Of a stretch of 64,000 bases of DNA, positions 25,434-44,779 are shown piece after piece (positions within the stretch are counted from its first letter, which is position 1; each line of letters opens with the position of its first letter). Position numbers and translations under genes: made by a program. The notes beneath the pieces are model-generated. The model was not told the DNA's origin, did not search any database, and saw only the letters and a program-made list of their open reading frames with translations. Source of the DNA: Chrysomallon squamiferum (lineage: Eukaryota > Mollusca > Gastropoda > Neomphalida > Peltospiridae); NCBI GenBank assembly GCA_012295275.1, contig CM022673.1, positions 27,748,261-27,812,260 of the forward strand, in the 5' to 3' direction.

Positions 25434-26765
25434 GCGTACGTGCGTGCCTGCATGGTTAACGATGTGATAATGTTCACATCCTTTCTGTCAAATGCTGTCA
25501 CGTTTACAAAACTGTCATTGCACGGAATTGAATGTTTGGCCTTCTAATAATGTAAAAAGAGACATTTTATTTATTTGGATCAGTTTTATTTTCATTTAAT
25601 ATTTAAAAGATATATATATATATATAAATATTTTTTGTAGACACATCTCTGATGTTTGAGTAAGCTTGATATTTTTTTATTGCTTATTCAATTACAGAAT
25701 TGCTTATAATATCGCTAAGCGATGGTTATAATGATATGACTGTAATTAAAATAGAAATTATGAATGTGAATTTATTAATAAAATGCAAACATAAAATCAC
25801 GTTAATACATTGGTTATAAATTTAAGTTTTCAATCTGATTTTCATTTACAAATGAAATATTCCTGAAATCTACCGGAGACTGAAATTGGGCCATGTCGCC
25901 CTATATATAAATTAAAATGTACCGTTTATTTTGTCAGGGAATAACTTAATGGTTTAACTATACACAACTAAAGGTGCGTGCGTGCGTGGGTAACGATATG
26001 ATGTTCACGTCCTTTGTACCAAATGCTGTCACGTTTACAAAATCGAAAATGTTCATTGTGTCCCTCCCCAATCCCGGAAGTGGTTATTTACTGCAAACAT
26101 TTAGCAATCTCACAACTGTCCAACCATAAATTAAATAAACTACCACTGTTAACAGAACCAAATGAACATTACTGACATTATTAAATTAAATTAAATGACG
26201 GTGGTTGTATTTTGCGTTAAATACGACACCGGTTATATCTTAACCACGTGACATTTCACGTGAAGTCTAATACGAGCTTGTTTCATCATTTTAGTGCAGA
26301 CAGCGACGGAATTGGATGATTGGTCTTCTGATAATGTGAAAAAAGACATTATTTATTTAGATCAATTTTATTTTTATTTAATATTTAAACAAAATAAATA
26401 AATACGTTTTGTAGCAGCAACATGACGTCTGATATTCGGGTAAGCCTGAGATTTTGTTACCATTTTATAAAACAATCTGGCTGTTTTAGTTTATTCAATT
26501 ACCGAATTGGTTATAGCTAAAGTGATGGTTATAATAACACGATTGTAATTAAAATAGAAATTATGAATGTAAATTTATTACAAATGCATATATAAAATCA
26601 CGTTAATATGTTGGTTATTAATTTAATTTGTCCATCTGGTTTTTATTCACAAATAAAATGTTTCTGAAATTAGGCCATGCTGTCCTATTTATAAACGCTC
26701 GTTGTTTTACCGGTATGTCTAGAAAAAAAATTAATGGCTTCACTATGCACTGATTAACGGTATAT
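25434..26765. repeat. Diverged tandem duplication covering the GULO 5' end
   Basis: Copy A runs about 25434-25975 and copy B about 25976-26765, in the same orientation. Shared landmarks in order are AAATGCTGTCACGTTTACAA, a TTGG/CTTCT segment, a T-rich ATTTAATATTTAAA segment, the first-exon region with a following TAAGC donor, ATTAAAATAGAAATTATGAA and AAAATCACGTTAATA. Copy B has about 250 extra bases (26049-26300). GULO exon 1 is in copy B; the matching part of copy A (25641-25660) keeps a donor-like GAGTAAGC but has lost the ATG. Confidence 0.85.
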
Positions 26766-29700
26766 CAAAGAAAAATGCATGAACTTATTTAATTTTATTG
26801 TAAAAATTAAATTATCGTTTCATGGTCATCATATATTTTCGATACAAGCAAGTATCGACACAAGTCACTATGACCCAGCTTACATATGTTTTTGTTTACA
26901 TCCGGATTGTTTAAACCTCTAAGATATGGAAAACTAACCAAGACAAATATTGAATATAAATGGTAAAAGTAAGCATCATGATCAATAATATGCAACCGAA
27001 ATAGTGGTAGGCATGATAGCAGTATAAATTAAAATAAATAAATAAATAAAAAAAAAAAAAAAAAAAAAAATGTTGCTGTTAATAGTGTTATTATTATTAT
27101 TATTATTAATATTAGAACTAGTAGTAGTAGTAATAAACATGGTATCGGTTTTGTTGTTACTATATTTTAGGTAGCAAAAATATATTTATTCTGTTAAATT
27201 GCTGCAGATTTCAATAACAGATATCTATAGTCAGTACAGAAAGTGAGAAAACTGACATTAACAGATTTTACATTCAACTTCAAGTAGTGACCATTATCAC
27301 CATAGTCTTTGCAATAGTAATTGTCATCATATTATAAGCAGAGATGGAAGCAGTAAAAATTGGATTATGTATAGGACATACCTGAATATATTTAATAATT
27401 ATTATTCTTAAAGAAAATAAGTGTTACAGATATAAAATTATTTCATCTCTTACGTGTTACATAGACAGGTAATATTATGTAGATTAATAGATGGATTAGG
27501 TAGATGTTGATATTATTTCTTTTTTAGTCACTTGGGAAGCCAGATCATTTCTTTACAAACTGGTCAACCACCTATTCCTGTAAACCAGAACTTTACTTTG
27601 AACCAGAAACTACTAACGAAATACATCAGGTAGTAACATTTCTTATCCGTTTTCATGTATATTATTTCATGCTCTATTGTGTTGTCTATTTTATGATATT
27701 TATAAACTAATGTAATATAATGTATAATATAATATAAACTGTATGTGATATTATAATACAAATAATCTAACAATATGTCTATACATTTGTATTGTATATT
27801 ATATATATGTTGTGATATATTTAATAATAATACATTACCTTACTTTTTAAATATTTTTTTTTTCTTACCATTATCATATTTTTTTGTCAAGAACATCAAC
27901 TGTACAAATGTCAAAGTAAAATAATTTCTGGTTTTATTATTCATATATTAACATTTGAAAAGATTTTTTAACATTTGTTTTTTTTTTACTTTTATTTATA
28001 CATGCTATAGACCCACATTATAGACCTGCCTCCTAACATATTCATTTTAGTCACTCAACCAGAACAGTATTACAGTTTTAACACAAAGCTACACTATTTT
28101 ATGATGTGAATGTGAACAGAGATGAACAGATAAACAGAAACAAACTTGACGTTTTTGTACCATGTTTATGTTTGACACTGTTTTTGACAGATTTTGACCT
28201 GTGCAAGAGAAAAGGGTAAAAAGGTGAAGGTTGTTGGATATGGTCACTCCCCATCAGATCTGGCCTGTACTACCGACTATATGATTAGCCTAAAAAAATA
28301 CAACAAAGTGTTAAAGGTGAGGTAAATAATAGGGAGGGGTGAATGAGTGCTTGCATGTGTGTCCATCCATTAATTTGCATATTCTTTTATGCTGAAATTG
28401 CTTCTTTTTTTTTTTTTTTTTTATCAGTTTACAAATTACAGTCCATAAGGGGTTTTTTTGTGTATTTTGTTGCTATTTTGTTATTGTTATTCTAATTATT
28501 ATTTTTTTATTATTTTATTATTTTTTTTTTTTATTTATTAATTTTTTTTTGGAGTGTTTTTTTTTTTTTTTTTTTTTTTTTTTTTGACTGCAAATATATT
28601 TCGTTAAAAGCATTTAAGATGTAAAAAAATTTGATTTTATTTAAAATTTCAGATAGACAGAGAGAAGTGCCAAATAAAGGTCCAGGGTGGGTGCATGATC
28701 AAAGATCTGAACAATTTGGTTTTCCCAAAACACCAGCTTGCTTTTCCTGTGTGAGATAATTTAACATTCTTTTCTTGTCCAATAAAATAGATTTTAGAAA
28801 CTTTAATATTTTTCTGATGCACAGTTTTCATATTCTCATTTCAGACAACAATTAGTTATGATTATGATTATTATTTTAACATTCTTTTCTTATGTTATAA
28901 TAAAGAAATTTTTAAAACCTTAATATATTTCTGATGTACAGATTTCATATTCTCATTTCAGACCAAAATTAGTTATGATTATGATTATTATTTTTTTTAA
29001 TTAATAAATATTTATCTAAGATATGAATAAAAATAAATAAATAAAAATTTGCCATCATAGTACACTTTTTGAATTCCTACAAAAGCTGTATCCTGATCAT
29101 TGCTTTCCGGTCTGTGGGAAGGTACACCTCAAATTTCTCATTATGCTAAAACAGAACAAAAATAGCCCATTATGTGGTAGTATTGAATTTCCTCTCTCTT
29201 TTTTTATGTGGTCTTTAAACAGAAGATATTAATTTGATAAAACTGTTAAAACATTAGTTTGTTTACTAATGCTGTGTTGTTTATTTTCAGACTAGGTACA
29301 GTATCTGAGCTGACAATAGCTGGGGTTATATCAACAGGGACACATGGCACTGGTGCAGATTATGGAGTCATGTCCACATTGGTAAGATTTGTTTTATAAA
29401 CTTCTGGCTCTTTCTTTCTTTCTTTCTTTGTTTTCATTCTTAATCGAGTCAATAACTAGAGTTGGTAGTTCTGAAAACTGGAGTTATTTTTTTTTTGTAA
29501 CATCTGATTCTCTCTGTGTCTCTTTTTCTTTTATGTATATATTCTGAGGCAAGTTAATGACTAAAGGTAACTGTCTGTAATCGGATCTGAAACTGTTATT
29601 GCTGCTGATGGATTTCACTGAAAACAAAATAGATCATAATTACAAATAGTGTATGTATTCTTATCGTATGCTTTAGACAAAACATTTATCTTCTTTTTCA

Positions 29701-29942
29701 ATGTATAGGTTTTGTCACTGGAGTTAATGACAGCTGACGGGGAGATTTTGGAAATCTCCAGAGAGAAGAATCCAGAACTTTTGCCTGCTGCTGTCCTGTC
29801 TCTGGGTTCACTTGGAATCATTCTCAATGTGACATTGCAGTGTGAACCAGCTTACAAGCTCCATCTTGTGCAGTACCCACTTAAACTGGATGATGTAAGC
29901 CACTCTTCATCTTTTTCATCTTCGACTTTTTTATATTTAATG

Positions 29943-29985
<43 letters not shown>

Positions 29986-32900
29986 TACTATAGTTCTATT
30001 AATATTATAAATAATTTCTTTCCATCTTAACCAGACATCATTTTGTTTCCTGTTTATAAATTACCAGATACATTTTTTTTTTTTTTTATTATTACGTCAT
30101 CAAAATGAGATGTTTTAAACATTTTTCATTTGGCAAATATCAGGCTATAAATGATGCCAATTTCTCAGACAACAGCTATTTGTGAATTATCTATAATTGT
30201 GTAGCCATAGGAATATTTGTTTAATATCACAATCCATTGAAAGTAAAACATATGTTCTTTATTAATTTTATTTACTTATACTTGTAGGTCTTGGAAAATC
30301 TCAATGAACATGTGAAAGCTTCAGATCATTTCCGATTTTTCTGGTTCCCTCATACTGATAATGCTATTTGTTACCACGCAAACAGAACAACAAAGGTAAA
30401 CCATAATTTTCAAGCTGTCATACATCTTATTCTCTTTTGAAATTTGTTGGTAGCTGTCAAATATTCTTCAACACATATATAAAAGTGAAAATTATAAAAA
30501 CTGTGTGTGTGTTAAAACTAAACATGCTGTTGCTTGTACCAGTCTAATAGAAATTTCATATTCTCCTTTTTATATACATTTATTTTTCAAATCATATATA
30601 AAAATCAGAAATTTAAAACTTGCATTTGGTATGAAGTTACTTATATGCATATACATTGATTTATTTTGTTAGCAAAAATGTAAGTAAACAAGTTAGTTAA
30701 AATAATATATGAGAAAGATTTCCCTTTTTTTTTTGATAAGCATAGTATTAAAACAACACTTATAGTTAAAAATAAAATAATAGAAATGTAAGTGAATGAG
30801 AATATATATATTAATAATTGTGTTAGATAACTGACGATATATTTGTCAAATTAATTCAGAGATTTTATCGTGAATTACTTGTTAATGTTTAAACAGGATA
30901 TTTTTGTGAAATCAAGCTGGATATGGGAGATGCTGATTGGATACTATCTGTTACAGCTACTCTATTGGTTGAGGTACTGGTTGTATTTGTATACTCTAAT
31001 AATAGATACTTGACATAATATTAGTTATATAATTATATCAAATAATTTATTACGAAAATATTCGTTATGACATGTTGCAGATTAATGATTTATTGTCTTG
31101 GCACAAATAAAGAAAAAAAAACCATGTTTGAATATTGTATCTGAATATGATAAAAAATTCAGTTAAAATATATATAATCATTATACCAGCTACATGTCTT
31201 TGAATTATACATTCCAGAGAAAAAGATTTCCAAAATGATTACTTTTATTCAGACATTATTGTTAAATAATTTTGCAATAGTCATAATTAAGTCATCTAAT
31301 TCGTGCAGATGTGAGGGTGTATTAAAATATTTCTGTAGATCTCGTGTTTATAAAACCTTTTGTTATCTAAATAGTTATATAATTTTTTTTTTTTAAATGA
31401 CACATACATGAGCCAACAGATCAGCTTGAAATAGACCATAAATAAATGTAGTGAATGTATCTGCAGATTACAAAATGAACATATATTTTTATGATTCTAC
31501 TTCTGTTTTTTTTTCCTTCTTGTTTTAGTACTTTTATTCCAAGCTTGGTCCCATTGGTGAATCGGATATTTTTCCATCTTGTGTACAATTCTCGCCAGGA
31601 GAGGATAGACAGAAGTGATCATATATTTAACTTCAACTGTCTCTTCAAGCAATATGTCATGGAATGGGCTATACCAAGGTAAATAGCAGATACCAGAGTG
31701 GGTTTAAACATTTTAAAGAGTAAATGTAACTATAAGAATGAAGAGCCAAAATGTGTTTTATGTTAAAATGTTCGATTTACTAATTTTCTGAAAAAACACA
31801 ATATATATATATATAGATATGTATCTTTAAAAATCTTTCCATGGGTTTAATCAATCCAGTTTTTAAACTTTTGTTTTTTAATTTTTTTCACCAACTGATT
31901 TTGACATAAAGTTTAGTCAGATTTGTTTTACTTTAAAACTAATTTATTTGTAGATCGATCAATCATTCATAGTTAACTTACTTATTTATTTAGGTAGATA
32001 CTTATTTACTTAGTTATTAGTTTCATATTTATTACTTTATTACCAGAGATAAGACAGCAGTGGTGATGTATGATCTGAGAAACTGGATCACTGAAAACAA
32101 GTTTCCAGCTCACTTCCCAGTGGAAGTGCGTTTTGTGAAGTCAGACAGTCTTTACCTTAGTCCAGCATACGGTCAGGATGCCTGCTTCATCAACATCATC
32201 ATGTACAGGTATCTGTCCTTCAAATCAGCTTCTAAAGTCCATTCTGAATTTGCAAAGGATATTTATCCTTCAAATCAGCTTCTAAAGTTTTTTTTCTTTT
32301 TTTTATTAACACACACAAAAACACAGAGAATTTAAATGCTACTGAACATTTAGTTATTTCTGAATGAATTTACATATTAATTCTTTTCCATATTTAAAAA
32401 AAAAATAAATAAATAACCAGTAACAAAATTTTGTTCTGCAGACCATTTAACAAGTTTGTTGAAAATGAAGAGTACTGGGATGCCTTCCAGAAAATAGTCT
32501 CGCAAGTCGGTGGCAGGCCACACTGGGCAAAGGTAAAAGCACACTTGTACTGTCAGTGTGTTTGCCTGTATTTTTCACAAATAACAATAAATTATTTTAA
32601 TTTAGTTTCAGTGAGTGACAAATTAACATGCTAATCAGAGCAAGCTGTCATAAAGCATGCTTTTAAGTAATACAGGAATTAATTCATATAATACTATAGT
32701 ATATACCAACAGTGCTAATACCACTGAAAAATTACATTTTAAAAATGTATTTGGTATGGTTCTACCTGACTATCTCTCTATCTCTCTCTCTTTTCTCACT
32801 CTGTTACTGTGTGTGTGTGTATGTGTATAAAATATAATTATCCTTTGAATTTTAACAGTGTTAATGATTGGATGCAGTTTCTTAAAACCACCAGATACAT

Positions 32901-33233
32901 GTATCATGTAATGAACTGAATAAGAAATCATATTTTAATCCTAGTAGTTTTTAAATTTATTTCTTTTTAAATTTTTATTGTTGTTAAATTGAATCAATAT
33001 TGTAATACACATCAAATATAATTTTTTTTTTTTTTTTTTAATTAAAAAAAAATAAAATTTGACAAATGTTACAGGATCACAAGTACAAGCGAGAGCACTT
33101 TGAGAAGTTGTATCCAAAGTTTGAAACATTCTGCAAAATTCGAGAGCAGCTGGATCCTCATGGAATGTTCCTGAATGCGAATCTTGAGAGAGTGTTTGGC
33201 AAAGGGTCATCATCAAACATTTTACAAGTCTGA
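26422..33233 (+). CDS. GULO: L-gulonolactone oxidase
   Basis: Twelve exons: 26422-26439, 27528-27629, 28191-28316, 28653-28750, 29291-29381, 29709-29894, 30288-30395, 30897-30973, 31529-31678, 32047-32208, 32442-32532, 33075-33233; they give 455 residues with all phases agreeing and TGA at 33231-33233. GULO performs the last step of ascorbate synthesis, oxidising L-gulono-1,4-lactone with O2, in the ER membrane. The FAD-binding domain has [14 protein letters not shown], where His59 is the expected covalent flavin attachment site, and [11 protein letters not shown]. The C-terminal ALO domain has [33 protein letters not shown], the GGRPHWAK motif (His400) and [10 protein letters not shown] hydrophobic stretch near 250-285 fits the membrane-associated part. 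The rat enzyme is 440 residues. The first coding exon is only 18 bases (MTSDIR), so the start depends on that splice. No inactivating change is seen. Confidence 0.95.
28757..28996. repeat. 115-bp tandem duplication in GULO intron 4
   Basis: Two copies with period about 115 bases share TTTAACATTCTTTTCTTA/G, TTTCTGATG-ACAG, TTTCATATTCTCATTTCAGAC and AATTAGTTATGATTATGATT. The first copy begins immediately after the exon 4 donor. Confidence 0.9.
29946..29984. repeat. (AAT)n microsatellite
   Basis: Thirteen AAT units in the GULO intron after exon 6; read through, it gives a poly-Asn tail that is not coding. Confidence 0.95.
32211..32289. repeat. 50-bp-period duplication at GULO intron 10 start
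   Basis: The phrase TCCTTCAAATCAGCTTCTAA occurs twice, 50 bases apart, directly after the exon 10 donor at 32209. Both copies are intronic. Confidence 0.9.
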
Positions 33234-36134
33234 AACCGTCAACAAATGGCACGGTTAAAGTAAAACTACATTTTATCTTACAGTTTAGAAACGTACATTT
33301 TTATCAAGTTTATGTACACATACGGCTCATCACATCAAAATGAGGGTTTAAACTGCAAATTGTCATGCAAGCATATTTTTTAGTCTGAAAAAGACTACAA
33401 AAATAAATTATCTCATTGTTCCTTCAGAAAAAAAAAAATCATGATTTTTTGTAATCCAGATGATGAAATTAGCCTCCTGATAAAAATGTCATGCAGTCAG
33501 TTTTTGAGTCCGAAAGGCTGCATAAATACATTATCATACTATTTCTTAAGAAAGAAAAAAAAAAAAAAAGACCTGTTTCCAAAAGACTTTTCTGAATTAC
33601 AGGTTGATGTTACTAGTCAAGTTAATGTTCCATGATTACCAACATTCAGTTAGGCCTATCGTACTACTTATGGATATGATGAAGAGAATGATTATAAAGA
33701 ATTAAAATTAATATCTATTTAACTCATTCTCTCTAAAATGTGACTAAGCCTGATTTGATGTGTGCTGTCATGTAATAAATAGGGTCACATTAAAGATGCT
33801 AATACTTGTAGAACAGTTTCTTTTTTCAGTTTACATATATGCAATGAATAGTGCTATTTTAATGTTGCATATTGTGTGTGTGTGTTAGTCTGCTGGTCTG
33901 TTCAGCAATGTCTTTACCAAATATTTTAATTTTACTGTCCACAGCTGCCATTTTTATGTCTAGTTTGTCATTTAATACAAAGTGATTTTTTGAAAAAAAT
34001 ATAATCTGAAGAAAAGTATTATTTTTTTTATTATAGTTTATATAAAATGTATTTTTTATTTTTTATTTTTAAATTATTAATGATTGTAAGAAATCATTGT
34101 TGTTATAATTTTACAAATGATGGTTTGTTATTTCCAAACTACCAGATTTGATATAATGATGTTTTATATATAAAAAAGAACTCACCATGACTATTGATTA
34201 TATGTGTGATGGATACTGCCAGTATAGGAAGTTGTAGAACGTGTTTTTTAACATTATTACTTTGTGGAATTTACCAAACAAATTACAAACAGTGAAACAC
34301 TTCAAAAATAAACATTTGATTTTTGAGAAATATTTGTAATTTTTGTTTTGTCTTCCCATTTGCATAGAAGTATTGTGTTTTTCTGAAATCCACAGATTAC
34401 ATAATGATCACACTAGTTATGATTCAGATGAAGAAATGTTTTATAACTATTACTTACTATTATTTTTGATTGTTTTATTAAGAAAATATTAAGAAATGTT
34501 TTATAACTATTATTTTTGGTGTTTTTTTGTTCTGATATATCTGAATAGAATATTTTTGTTTTTGTTTCTTTTAAAAGTGTTTTATATCTGATATAGTGGA
34601 AGAAGAAGATCAACAAATTGTATATTCTTTTAAGAAAAATATAAAAACATATTTTTGTTGTTTTTGTCTGTTGAAAATATTGTATTTAATTCTACTCATT
34701 TATTATTTTAATTTTATCTAATACAGCAATTTTTGGTGAATTTTAACTGTTTGTCAAAATTTCAAACTGCCAAAATTTCAATCTTAATATATCTGTGTTA
34801 TATTAATTTATGCAAAGCACTTTATAATTTTATGAGTGTTGCTGAACAGAATATATTTCATGTTAAAATTAGTAATGGCTTTATATGTCTCTGAATATTT
34901 GTGAAAATAATCGGGTAAATGCTTGCCAAAGATACACATTCTTTTTGTTGTTGTTGTTGTTGTTAAATGCTTGTAAATACAAAGTAAATGTTGCAGAGGT
35001 AAATCAAAATAAAAACTGATTATAAAATGTTAATATTAACCATGAGATATAATGCCAAATTTGGAGAGGATGGAAATGGATAATAATAGATCCATAAAAG
35101 GTTATTAAATTCAAATTCCATTTTAATATAGTCTAATAAATACTGTTACATGTAATCTCAATTTTTTTTTATTAATATTTTTTTTATTGTTTTTGTTTGT
35201 TGAAAATAGTTTTTAATTCTACTTATTTATTTTTTTTAATTTATGTAATTTTGGATGAATTTTAACTATGTTTGAAATTTTGACAGTCTTAATATAATCA
35301 TGTGTTACATTTTATAAATATTAATTCATGCAGATGCACCTTATATTTTATGAGCATTGTGATCAGGATATATTTCATGTTAAAATTAGTAATAGCTTTA
35401 TATGTGTCTCTTAATTTTGTGAAAATGATTAAATAAATGCTTGCCAAAGACTCACATTCTTTTTGTTGTTGTTGTTTTTAAATGCTTGTAAATACAAAGC
35501 AAATGTTACAGAGGTAAATCAAGATAAAAACTGATTATAAAATGTTAATATTAACCATTAGATATAATGCCTGCAGAGGATGGAAATGGATAATAATGCA
35601 TCCATAAAAGGTTATTAAAATAAAAATTCATCTTTTAATATATTGTCTAATAATTAATATTACTGTTATATAAGATAGTTATTAGTTAAAATGATAATCT
35701 CAGGTTATTTCATTACCATTTTTCTATTGTGACCTGAAACAAAGAAAGCATCATTATAAACAGTAGAATATTAATTAAATTTATCGGAGAAGAAATAAGC
35801 AAAACTGACTTTTACATTTAAAATTATTTAAATTGCCTCATAATTCTGGATGATCACTTATACTTTGAAATGTGATAATTGTTAATGTACACCATGACAG
35901 TCACAAACTGAGTAGTACATTAACAAAGATAATGTTTGTTTTGCTGGGAGGTTTTCTCTTCTTGTGTTTATTGTTATCACTTCAGAAATCTGTCCACACA
36001 GCTGCTTGATTTTTAATGACTTTTTCAACTGGGTATCCAGAATATCATATCTGATTCCATTCTGATATGATGCTGTTGCAGCTCTTTTAAAAATTCTTTT
36101 CCAGAACTGGAAAGTTATAAACTGTTGAAGAATG
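33234..36134. other. Convergent 3' region of GULO and TTLL1
   Basis: About 2.9 kb between the GULO stop (plus) and the TTLL1 stop (minus). It should contain both 3' untranslated regions. I see no exon. It holds a tandem duplication (34651-35672) and a small repeat of AAGAAATGTTTTATAACTAT at 34431 and 34491. Confidence 0.6.
34651..35672. repeat. About 525-bp tandem duplication
   Basis: Copies at about 34651-35155 and 35180-35672 align along their length, with markers GTGAATTTTAACT/ATGAATTTTAACT, ATATATTTCATGTTAAAATT, AATGCTTGCCAAAGA, a (TTG)n run, AATGCTTGTAAATACAAAG and CCATAAAAGGTTATTAAA. I estimate 80-90 percent identity by eye with several indels. Both copies are non-coding. Confidence 0.92.
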
Positions 36135-43673
<7,539 letters not shown>

Positions 43674-43839
43674 CCCAACACTTCTCAAGAATAAGTTAAC
43701 AAAGAAAATTAAAATAAATAAATAAATAAATAATTTAATATAAAAAAAATTACAATAATTAAGATATATTGCTTGTGTAATGAATAGATAATTTGTCTTC
43801 CTATTTTCTTTTCTTTATTTCATTTTATTATTATTATTA

Positions 43840-43904
<65 letters not shown>

Positions 43905-44779
43905 TCGTTTTTCATTTGCATGTAAAATAAAAACAAAATTACAAATTTAAATATTTAACTTGCAGTGTCACTGAAAAATAAAGTCTTGACATTTCTACAT
44001 ATTACTGAGAGGTATATAAATATATAATTTGATAAAACATCTGTTCTTACCGAAATTAGGTAAAAACGACAATGTGAGAAAGCATACTATTATCCTTTAA
44101 GTAAACCTCAACACTTTGGGATCTTTAGGATAACTAAGACTTCTGAATAAGTTTATACAATACTGTAATTATGTTCATGTTGTATATTAACTTTCCTTTA
44201 AAATAATGCCAGTCAATACGTATTTAGTTAAACTAAAGCGAATGAGGGTGCAGCGCTACAGTCTACATGAAACTTGAAAGCTGATAGAAGTAAAGTAGCC
44301 GTTTCGATAAATACCTACGATATTAATAATTAACATATTATGAAATTCAGAAAAATTCTTGTTTTCAATATTCTCATTATTATTTTTTATATACGTATTT
44401 ATTTATTTAATTTTATATTTTTAAAATATTGAACTACAAATAACTCAAAAGAAACTTCGTTTTAAATTAAGTCTACGACTTCGGAATGTTAGCCAAGATG
44501 TTCATTGTAAAATTAAATTTATAATTTTATTTATTATTATAAAATATAATTAAAAAAAATTATAATTATAATTAATGTTATTTGTATATATATTCTGAAA
44601 ACTGTTATGTAAAATATATATTTATTTACATATTTATTGAAATACTAAACTAAAACGGATGGCTATTTCCACTGACATGCTTATTTTAACTGCAGTGTGA
44701 TTCGGTGGTTTCCGGAATAATCATTACCGAAAATAGCAACTTACAGCCACATTGTCGGAAACAGCACAGACGGTTCCAA
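43674..44779. promoter_or_regulatory. Shared upstream region of TTLL1 and TMEM41B
   Basis: The two ATG codons are 1.1 kb apart and face away from each other, so this interval should hold both promoters. An acceptor-like TTATTCTTGAG just upstream of the TTLL1 ATG hints at a 5' untranslated intron. An (ATT)n tract lies at 43826-43902. No core promoter element can be assigned with confidence. Confidence 0.45.
43826..43902. repeat. (ATT)n microsatellite
   Basis: About 25 ATT units with one interruption, upstream of the TTLL1 start codon. Confidence 0.95.
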
